This document shows positions 21,094 through 31,200 of a stretch of 64,000 nt of DNA, piece after piece (positions within the stretch are counted from its first letter, which is position 1; the number at the start of each line of letters is the position of its first letter). Below the pieces are notes generated by a model. That model was not told the DNA's origin. It did not search any database and saw only the letters and a program-made list of their open reading frames with translations. A program made the position numbers and the translations under genes. This DNA comes from a virus: positions 1 through 64,000 of the IMG/VR virus record IMGVR_UViG_3300049432_000156; one strand, 5' to 3'.

Positions 21094-21899
21094 TTGACAC
21101 CAGCACAACTAAGAAGGAACAGCTTCGCACGGGTTATTTCCAGACCGGCACAGGCCCTGAACGCATCCTGATCCTTGGAAGCTGCCGCACCTTGGCTTTA
21201 ACCAACTACCTTGATTGCTTCAATCGCCGATTCGGGAATCCGTTCACGATTTATCGAATTGACCCACACGACTTTCATTGGAACACACAGGACGAACGGG
21301 TGGACATCGAAGCGGCCGTCGCGGCTCAAGAACGGAATTCTCACTTGCTCGACATGCTTCATTCGACGCCGATCTTCATCCACGAATATCTGCGTAACTA
21401 CGGCATGTTCAATACAGATCGTCAGGCGCTGAAAAACATCTGGCAGTTCGGCATTGCTCCAAGGCTGGACATCTGCCTGCCGAATTGGCACGACAGGTTC
21501 GTCTTGTTCCAAGACCAGCTTAATGCCGATACCGCCCTGAAAGGAATGGTGCAGGCAGGCGGGTTGACCGCCGAATTGTCCTGCCTGATGAGAGATCTCG
21601 GCCTCGCCGCCCTGGACAAATTCTACAACATCTGCCGCTTGACCAGCTTTCCGGAGATGGCGGATCATTTCCGGGAATGGTGGACGCGCAAACGTTTCTT
21701 CTGGACGGGCAACCACGTCTCGCGCCATTTCACGCTCTATCTTTTTCACCAGCTCAACGAGCGTTTTCTACACCTGAGTTGGGATGACGCGTTCCAGAAT
21801 GAAATTGAAGCCCAGAACTTGTTTTCACAGCCGCACACGCCCATGACGCAGGCCGACGTGGATGCCTACGGCCTGAAATGGGATGAGCCTATAATATGA
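21090..21899 (+). CDS. WcbI-like polysaccharide protein
   Basis: A 269 aa protein starting with ILILGSCRTLALTNYL, the GxCQ/GSCR turn of WcbI/SGNH-related capsule proteins, and continuing with IFIHEYLRNYGMF. WcbI-type proteins act late in polysaccharide assembly, sometimes acetyl transfer. The match is in motif style only, so the family call is moderate. ATG 21090 overlaps the FkbM stop. Confidence 0.5.
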   Translation: MIDTSTTKKEQLRTGYFQTGTGPERILILGSCRTLALTNYLDCFNRRFGNPFTIYRIDPHDFHWNTQDERVDIEAAVAAQERNSHLLDMLHSTPIFIHEYLRNYGMFNTDRQALKNIWQFGIAPRLDICLPNWHDRFVLFQDQLNADTALKGMVQAGGLTAELSCLMRDLGLAALDKFYNICRLTSFPEMADHFREWWTRKRFFWTGNHVSRHFTLYLFHQLNERFLHLSWDDAFQNEIEAQNLFSQPHTPMTQADVDAYGLKWDEPII

Positions 21900-22201
21900 A
21901 ACCACTCGCAACAACAAAAACCGCCGCCACTGTAATGTGCCGTCCGCAATTCAGGATCGACTGCGTTGGCGAGGAAGGCCCTCATTCTGATATGGAGAAA
22001 TATGGATGGGTGCCAAGTGGGGATGACATGCTTTATCTCACAGTGAAAACCTGTGTGAATACATGGCATTGCATGGTGCCAAGAGCCGCTATGAACGCCG
22101 TGTTCGAGGCGATCAACAAAAACGGTGTCACGATTGAATTTTGCGGTTCAGATAGCCGTCAATCTCCCATGCCGCTAGACCGCCAGCCTCCGCAGCCGTG
22201 A
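21896..22201 (+). CDS. Hypothetical protein
   Basis: A 101 aa protein, last of the + strand cluster, overlapping the 3' end of the giant gene by 27 bp on the opposite strand (convergent). Several cysteines, no known motif. The last ~25 residues lie in the overlap. Confidence 0.5.
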   Translation: MKPLATTKTAATVMCRPQFRIDCVGEEGPHSDMEKYGWVPSGDDMLYLTVKTCVNTWHCMVPRAAMNAVFEAINKNGVTIEFCGSDSRQSPMPLDRQPPQP

Positions 22202-25200
22202 CTGTCTCGGCCTTCTTGACGCGCCCCTGAGCAAGCTACGAGTTCTCAGCCCACGCCGCAGTGACCTTGATCTGAACCCGGAGCGCACGCCGCGCGGAGA
22301 GCCAAGAGAGAGTCGGCTGCGCGAACCGCCGAATCCTCCGATGTCGGAAAAAGCGCCTGAGCTTTCGGATGGCACCGCGCCGAAGCCGCGTCCGCCGCCG
22401 AAGCTCCGGGCTGTAGCGCCGCCTCCACCCGTGCCGTAACGGCTGGCAATCTGGTTGAAGACAGCGTTGGCCTCATTCTGCCGTCCGAGCGCTTCAGGAG
22501 TCATACGTGAGTAAATCATTTCGCGTTCGCCGTCCGTCAGCACACGGGAGAACACGGCGGACTCTGGTGCCCGCGTCCGGATAGCGGAGATGATTGCCTG
22601 CTCAGGGTTCGGATTGCCCGACGCACGACTCTGCTCAACGGCTTTGGCAAAGGCTTCGTCCGCCGTGGACCAATCTCCGACTGCCGCCGCATTCAGAATC
22701 GTGTTGTAGAGCGGAGTCATGGGCGTGACGCGCAGATCATTGCCTGACGAAGGCTGCCTTCTCTTGGCTTCCAAACTCTCCGGCGTATTGGCGCGAAGCT
22801 CATTGGCGGCGTTGCGCATCTTGACCAAACCCTCGCGTGATGGCGCCCGGTTGATGAGCGCCCGCGCCACGGGCGAGTAACGCGCCAGGAAATCCACGGC
22901 TGGCCCGGCATCACGGCTCTGGTAAATCTTAGCCATTGTTTGAAGGAGGTCCGTGACGTAGTTCGCGCCGAAGATCGGATTGCGCAGACCGAGTTTACCT
23001 GGTGTATCCTTGAACCCTTTGAAGATGCTGCCCGCCGCACCCCAGAAGTTCGCCGCAACAGAGAGCAGAATCTTCCAGCGATCATCGTCATTGTCCGCGT
23101 CCAGGAAATCCGGTTGCGATGAGATCGTGTTGAACAACGCGTCATTCGCACGCTGCCCGGGAATCCTCGCAACCAACCCGGCTATGCCCGATGCGATCAG
23201 GAAGCCGAACACAAACGGCAGATAACGCACGTCACTGCCTTTCTGGCCGCGGACCTTGGCGAACAATTCCTGCAACTTGTCCGTGTTCCAAAGAAACCAT
23301 TGGCCGAGCACACCGCCAATCTGCCGTTCTTTGCTGCCCATGAAATACGTCGGCCTGCTCGTCGGCGTGCCCATGTTCGTGTCTTCGGCCATTTTGAACT
23401 GCAACGCATACCGCTGCGCCGGGGTCATAATCGGCGCTGTGCGGTTCCCGTTGGGATGCGTCTTGTTCCACCAATACTTCAGCATGATCAGGTCAACCGG
23501 ATCGTTGTTTTCCAGGAACATGTTGCGAAGCTGGACAGCGGCTTTGCGCATCGTCAGTCCGACGATGATTGGGTCTTTGCCCGTCAATTCGGCAGGTGAC
23601 AGGAGTTCACCCTTGCCATCCGGCCCGATCAAAACACCGGAGAACCGTTTGTAGTTGTCGCCGTATTCCCGATAGAGCCTTGCGAACTCCGGATCGTTCT
23701 CAAGCCGGCTGTCGAATGCGCGCATCGCCCGGACTTCCAAAGACCTTCCAAGGCTTTGCTCCTTGGCGATGGATTTGACATTGATCCAGTTATCGACGGA
23801 GCGCATGAAGCCATGCCGCAGTAAGACTTGTCCGGCGCGCGGGATCATCCCGATGTAACCGAACGCTTCCTTGCTCCCGCTCAGACTTGGGTCGGCGTGA
23901 ATGTCACGGAACGCGGCCATTGCCGCTTTGAAGTTTTCCGCCAGCGTCCATTCCGCATTGGTGCCCATCGCTTCCCGGTAAGAGAACCGGTCGATCATGC
24001 CCATCCTGGCCTGTTGCTCTCGGTCGGCAGCTTCCTGAGCCATGCCGGATACGATCTCCGTTGCCGCTTCTCTCAGGTCGCGATTGTCCAACAGCCGTTT
24101 GACGGCGTTGGTCTTCATTGCACGCAGAGCTTTAGCGCCCGGGCGAAGACTGACAGGTTCGCCTTTCCACTTCAGATACGGCACTTTCAATTCCGCCAGA
24201 GCAGCAGTTTTTATGGCCGTGCGCACCCAATCTTTTACGAGATGGCCTGTCACCCACAACCAGCCGCCTTTGCGGATCTCCGCCGTCTTCAATGCCCACA
24301 TGAACTCGCCTGAAACGCCGTTCGTGATCAAAGTCATCGGTGCCAGGAGCACGTTGCTGACGGCGAAATTCCACCACGGCATGAACATCCGTGACGCGAT
24401 GTCATCACCGAAGAATCCCTCGCCGCGTTTTGCGATGTCGGTGACGTTGTTTAACAACCTGCCAATGCGGGCGATGTCCCGGTTCACCTCCCAGATCGCC
24501 ATCTGATGTTTCTGCACGGACTCGTTTCCGGAGACGATGGCTGCGTTCAGCTTGCGCCGGGCCTGCCAGCCGGTGCCACCGTAAGCGTCCTTCAACGTCT
24601 TGGACAACGCGGTCTTCTCCGCGAGTAACGCAGTGTTCAACGACCGCAGGCTGTCGCGGTACTTGATGACGTAGAATTCTAGGGCATTGGCGCCTTTGCG
24701 GAAGGCATCAACCGGGTCGGTTGTTCCGTACCGGTACAACGTGCCAGGAGCAATCTTTCCGCCGCGCGGCTGGGTGAATTCGTTCTCATGCACGGTGATG
24801 TCCACATTGGCCGCGGTCGCTTTCCTTGCGTTATCATCCGAGACCTTCAGCATGAACTCGTTCACTTCATCAATCAGCTTTCGTCGGACTTCGCCAGCAG
24901 TTGCCGGTGGCAGTGGCGGGTCAGAGCCTGCGATTCGCTGGTTATACCGATCTGCAATGAACTGCGCTAACTCATCCAGGCTGGCCGGCATCCGGCCCTC
25001 TCTGAACAAAATCTCGCGTTCGTTCCGTATCCGTTTGTAATCCTCAGCGAATTTGCCTTGGCCAAGCTGGAAATAAGGGCGCTCGTCTTCAAGGACGTGC
25101 CCGAGCACGACGCGTTTGTACCGGTCCCCGGCGCTGAGGAATTGGTCGATCTGATTATTCTCCCGGGCGCTCTTCCACAACGCCGGCAGTTCACGGCTGC

Positions 25201-28200
25201 TCGGTGGCAGAAATCGCGGTATCGTTCCCGGCCCGCGCGACAATGGCGCCCTGAACATCCTGAGTTCATGCTCCTTGATCATGGCCGGGTCCTCGGCCAG
25301 GGCGGATTCAAACCCGGCGCGCTGCGCCAGGCGGACAAGGTGTTGCTCGAATTCGTACTGCGTCCGGATCGCCGCCATGTCTTCTTTGGTGATGACGTGT
25401 CCGAATGGTGTGTGCTCGCCGACGTTGTATAACGTCTGTCCAGTGTGCTGCCGAGAATCGTGGATGAACGAAGCCACTTCATCGCGCCAACGGTCCAGCG
25501 TCATCCCCGGATGCGACCGCATCGCCTTCAGGTTTGTGCCCCGAATGATTTCATCGAACTTCTTCTGCAACGCATTGTTGGTCTTGAGCGCAAGCGAATA
25601 AGCGTTGCCTGCCCTTATCATCTTTAGATTGAGAGCGCCGGGTATCCTTGAAGCCGTCGTTGCCGAGATCAATCCGTACTTTGATTTGGTAACGAAATTG
25701 AACCACTTGATCGGGTTGAACCAAGACGGATCAGTCAGCCGATCGTTGTCCGCGTGCGATGCCAAGATTTGAGCATCGATGTATTCCGCGAAGTGCATCC
25801 AACCAGCGGCTTTGATTGGATCGGCATCCGGTCGCGCCGCGTATTCAAGCCCGGCATCCTTCAGCGCGTTCAGTTTCAGGAGCAATTCAACCTGCCCACC
25901 AAACCGGTAATCCACTTCAACGTCAGCGCCGGTCAACGGATGCTCGTATGTGACAACGACACCGTCCACCGTGTTCTTGATGTCCTTGATTGCGCCGGTT
26001 GCACGCTGCATTTGCTTTCCGAAAGCCACGAATTCTGGGTTGGCATCATGTTCGTTTAGGAACTGCGCGGCTGCTTCCAGATTCGCCTTCTTTTCAGTCA
26101 ACGTCTCGATGCGCCGGTCGAGCCGCCGCGCAGCGGCACTGAGCGCATCGGATTCGACTTGAGCCTTGGCATACTCCTTGAGAATCGCATTGAAACCGCG
26201 CGGCGTCCTCGAACGAAGATCGTTCAGGTAATCCGCGTTGAACCGCCGCAACGTTCCGTCGGCCGTCATCTGGACTTCGAGCAATGCCTGCCGCCAATCG
26301 CCAATCTGACGAAGACCCCAGAGCGTTGCCTCGATGACATCGCGCCCAGCGTTGATGGCCTTGTTGCCTTCCGGTGTTTGGATTTGGTCAAGATGCGTTG
26401 CCAATTGGCGGACCCAGGCGCGCACCGTGAGCGGTGGCGATAACCCAGGCGAACCAGTTTGAGTCGCGATAAGCTCAAGAACGTTTTCGCCAGGCCGTTC
26501 AGCCGTCAAAGCAGCGCGCCCGACCAGCCGGGTTATTCCACTCAACGCCCGTGCGTGCGCCACGGGTTGACTGAGCAAATCATTGAGTTCAGCGATGTGT
26601 TCGATGCCTTCGCCGATGACTGCGTTGGTGTGCGCTTTCTCTCCGACAGCGATTTGTTCGGTATGGATTTTGTCGATGATTTCTCCAAGCCGATTGGTCC
26701 GTTCCACCTGCGCTTCGTTGGTTTCCGGTGTGGCCGTGATGCGGTCGGTAATCGCCTGGGCATGATCAACGGCAGCCGCCTCCACTTTACTCAGGATTTT
26801 CAGCTTCTCCGCCTGGTACAGGTTCCATTCAACAAAGGCATTGTGTGCGTGCTCAGCTTTCTTTTCCGGCGTGATGTTCGGGTCAGCCATGACCTGGGCG
26901 AACGTTGGGCCGGTCTCGCGGTGCGTCCCAATCCTGCCGCCGAACATGTCTTCAAGCTCACCGCGGATGCCGGCGGGCAAAGCTGTGTAGCGCGGAATCA
27001 CCGACGACGGCACCAACCCCTTGTTGATGACCGACGCCATTGCGCGGAAGTATTCCGGTGTCCGGGTTTCCTCCAACGGTTTGACGTACTCCTCGACGGC
27101 CTGGCGGGATTCCAGGGCGGCTTGGGTGCCCCTGCTGCGGCTTATGCTGGGAGGTTCCGCGCGGGCCTGCCCGGCAAGGATGTCCCCGATTGGGCCAGCA
27201 GCGCGATCTGCCGGTCCAGTTCTTCCAAGGCCGGCACGTCCTTGTTCCGGAATGCCGACAACTCCCGGCGCATTGACTCCAAGTGGACCTTCACCAGGCC
27301 GTGCAGCTTCACCGGGTCGTTCGGGGCCAACGGCTGAAGAAGATTGAAAACTCTCGGCACGATTCCTTGTATTGTAATTTTGGAGTCGGTCATTGATTTC
27401 ATTGAATGCCTCCCAGTTTGTAGTAAAAATCTTGTCCAATGTCCCCTCAAAAATCTCGACGGGTATGTCCGCCGAGCGGAGTCTGGCATAGTTGTTCGCG
27501 AGTTCAGCGGTAAAATCGGCTCCTTCTGTCCTGGCGGCAACGTGGGTTATTTCGTGAATGAAGATGTGCAGAGCTTCCGATGCCGCCGCTGCCGGGCTGC
27601 TCCTACCCGCGTTGGAGAACAATCCGAGGTTGAACCATATCGCCCGCATCGGCTTTACCATGTTCAAGCCGCGATAATTCTTGTCGAAAGAGATTCCGCC
27701 GAACCATCCGGTGATCGAAGCGTCGGTGAGTTGTTCGTACTCGCCTCCAACTTTCTTGCCCCATTCGCGCATGAAGTTCAGAAGGACATTGCCGGTCTCG
27801 GTGATCAGTGTCCCGGCGCGCGGAATGTCGTCAAACTCCACGGCGACGTTGTTGTGAAGATTCGGCACAGACGGGTCCATGTCGCTCACGTCGATTTCCG
27901 TTTTCTTCAGGTCAATCTCGCGCTTTGCCTCGAAAGTCTTTCTGACGTACTCCTGCTTGCTCTCGGTGATCGCGGTTCCGTCCCTGTAGTGAATGACGAC
28001 ATCCGGGCCTCGAAAATCCACGGACTCAATTTCCTTCGGCTTTCTGATCGGAGGCGGCGGTTCGGACTTCTTTCGGAAATAACGCCGCTCCATGTCGGCC
28101 ATCTCTTCCGGCGTCCAATCTTTCATCGGATCAACCTTCTCCAATTGCCGAATGCTGGTGAACGCTTCCTTGGCCTGAAGCAGTTCCTGCTCAACCGCCA

Positions 28201-31200
28201 TCCGTTTCAGGAACGTGTACATCGCGTCCACGTCCTCTTTGATCGTCGCGCGCCAGCCCTCCCTTTGATTGTTGAATGGGTACGCCGCGTTGTCCGTCTT
28301 CACCTTCGGGCGGACATCCAGGATGAGATTGTACGGAAGCTTCTTGTCGTTCCAGCCATAAGGATCAGCCTCGAATTGTTTCAGCCCGGCGCTGAGAACA
28401 TGCGTTGTCGGGTAGTCTCTCTTTTCTCGCGGGTCAATGTAGAGGTCGATCCTGCCCCATCCGAAATTGAATTCGTTCTCCTTCTGCCAGCCTTCAAGTT
28501 TAACGCCGATTGGAAGTTCCGTGCCGTTGAATATCACCCGCACCGGGCCGATGAGCGGTTGAGTCAGGAAGCTCGGATAGCTGTTGAAGTAAATGGATTT
28601 CTGTTCCCCGTAGGCATCGGTGTAGTTTTCCGGAATCTTAACCGTGACCGTCGTTCCGTTCGGTTCATCGGTGCGCTCGGTCTGGATTTTGAATTTCGAG
28701 CTTCTGATTTGATCGGAGCTTGCATCCACCACCGATTTCAGCCCGTTCCGGTTGCTCTCAACCCGGATGTGTTCGGAGCCAAGAATGAACGCCATCTTCG
28801 CAAGGCCAAGCCCGCCCGAAGTATTTTCCAGCGAACCTGTCTTGTAGGTTCCGCCGATGGTGAAAAAGGCCGTGCGGATAATCTCGGGCGTCATGCCAGT
28901 GCCGGTATCCTTCACCATCAGAGTCCGATTGCTGTAATCGGTTTTGATCTCAATAGTTCCTGGATTCTCGTAGGTCGCCCCGGCGCTGCGAGCCGTATCG
29001 AATGCGTTTTGGAGAAGTTCCTTGGTCGCCACTTCGACAATTGGCTTGCTGTACATCTGCGGACCTACCAGAGCCATCAACTGCTTCTTGTTGATGTCCA
29101 GTTCGATTTCGACATCGCCAGGACCGGCGCGCAGGATATGCGAACCTTTGTCCTTCAACTCGTCGAACTGCTCGTCGATTGCGGCTTGGGTGCCGCGTTC
29201 ATGTCCCGTATGAATGTAATCTTTAGCCAGCCCGTAAGAGATAGAAGTGTCTGTGCCGAATACTGCGTTTATACCATGCTCGATAGCGTAGTCCTTGACT
29301 GCCCGTCTGGCCGTATTGGTTAAAGGTTGAGTAGCATCAACCAACAATGTGTTGCTTTTCCTGTCGAAAACTCCCCTGGCGTAGCGTTTCTTGTCCAATT
29401 GATACTCAGGAACCCCTTTACCCGGCTTGAAGTCTTCACCCAATAATCGCCTTGCGGTGAATTCATGCTCGAACATGCTGACTGGTGTAATATCACCTTC
29501 GGGTGATACCCACATACCGGACGGACCTTCAAGGCCGGCTTGAGTGTCATGCGATAGGAATGACGTTTCTGGCGTCACATCGTATTTCCCATCCAGAATC
29601 GTCCGTTGGAGAATGTCCGCCTGCGTGCGTAGGCCGGGGACACGCTGCCGGATGGCATCAAAGATGACCGCCAATATCTGCCGCACCTTGGACAGGAATG
29701 CGTCCTGTGATGCGAGGATTTCCTTGGCCTGACCCCAAATGCCTTGGCGGTCGCGCGCAAACCGATCCGTCATCATGTGCGCGAAGAACTCCTCTGAACT
29801 CGACCAGTTGTAGAACTTATTGTCGATGCCTTCGTCGATGAACCGGCGGTATCCCATCTCGCCAGCAGCCAGTTTTTGAAGGTCAGCCAAGTCCTTGCCG
29901 GTTGCCGTTTGGAGCGCTCTGGCAATCGCATCATCACGCCATCGCTTCACGTTCAGCCGGTCGCTGTCCTGAACCATCTCCCAAAGCGGGTGAAAGAATT
30001 CGTGGGCGCCGACAAATGGATCACGATAACGCGCAACCTCAATAATCTGGTCCACTGGATCGTAGAATCCGGCAAGTCCACGATCTCGGCCTTGAATACC
30101 ATCGACCAACCGGAATCGAATCTGACGACCATTGAGATAGCCAGCTACCGGACTGTTCAGAATATCCCGCAGAACGGCTCTGTGTTCTTCATCCAACCCG
30201 TTTAGCGGATGCTCAACCAAAGCTCGCGCCTCTTGAATGTTCGCGGCTTCTTGAGAGTTCTGTGCGGTGCCAGGAATTCCTTCCCAGCCTTTTGGAACAG
30301 ATGCTTGCAGAGGTCGTTCGTATGAATTCCTCAAACTGAAGATGTCAAAGGATTGACCTTCCGGCGTAACGCCTGTTGCGCGTCCTCTGGCATGAAGCGC
30401 CAACTTCAAATCTCTCGGCGATGTTCCTTCGGTGTCTGTGAATGGTCTGGCCTTTTCCGCCGACTCGACCATCCGCACCCAGCGTTCGTTATTCTCCAAC
30501 GCGAAAATCCGCCCTTCGCGGAAGTCCTTGGCGAATTGTCTTGCCGCTTCCTCTGTGCGGAATGTCGCCACGTCCAAGCCTCGCAAATCTCCTTCCAATC
30601 CGGCAACGACGCGCCAATTTCGGGTCACTTGATCTTGCTTGTAATCCGACCACACCTGCCCCCATCGCCTGTTCTGCGTATTCCACGACCAAATATCTGA
30701 GGCTCGTTCTCTGGCTGCATCCGCTTTTGTGCGCTCGTATGCGGCTTCCAACGCTTGTTTAATTCCTCCGGCTGCATCGACATCCGTCTGAGTCAATCCG
30801 TAAGGCAGCGGCAAATCGCTTAGTCCGCCGCCTTGAGAGATTGCCATCTGCCACTCCAAATCATTCCCGTCCTTCAACCGGCGCAGGTCATTGACCAAGG
30901 CGTCTGCCGCAGCTACCGGATCAGGAAGCTTTTTGATCTCCTCGTTCTCTCGCAGCAATTCGTCGCGGATGCCGTTCCAGAAAGCGTCATCAAGTTCTTC
31001 GGGTCGGCGGCCAAGGAGTTGTTCGACAAGTTGCGGATTCTTCTCGCGAAGGTCATCGAAAGCCCGGCGCGTGATGTCCAGCATCGGACGGCGGCCGCTC
31101 ACCGGTTGGCCGACTTTCTTCTGCACCTTCGGCAGTTCTTCCAGGGGCACTGGCTGTAGCGGCGTCCCTGCCCCGGTCGCAGGTCTGCCGAATGGTTTAA

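Noticed and set aside
27344-29323. 659 aa plus-strand frame
   Set aside because: Antisense to the giant polyvalent gene; composition and lack of motifs show it is a shadow.
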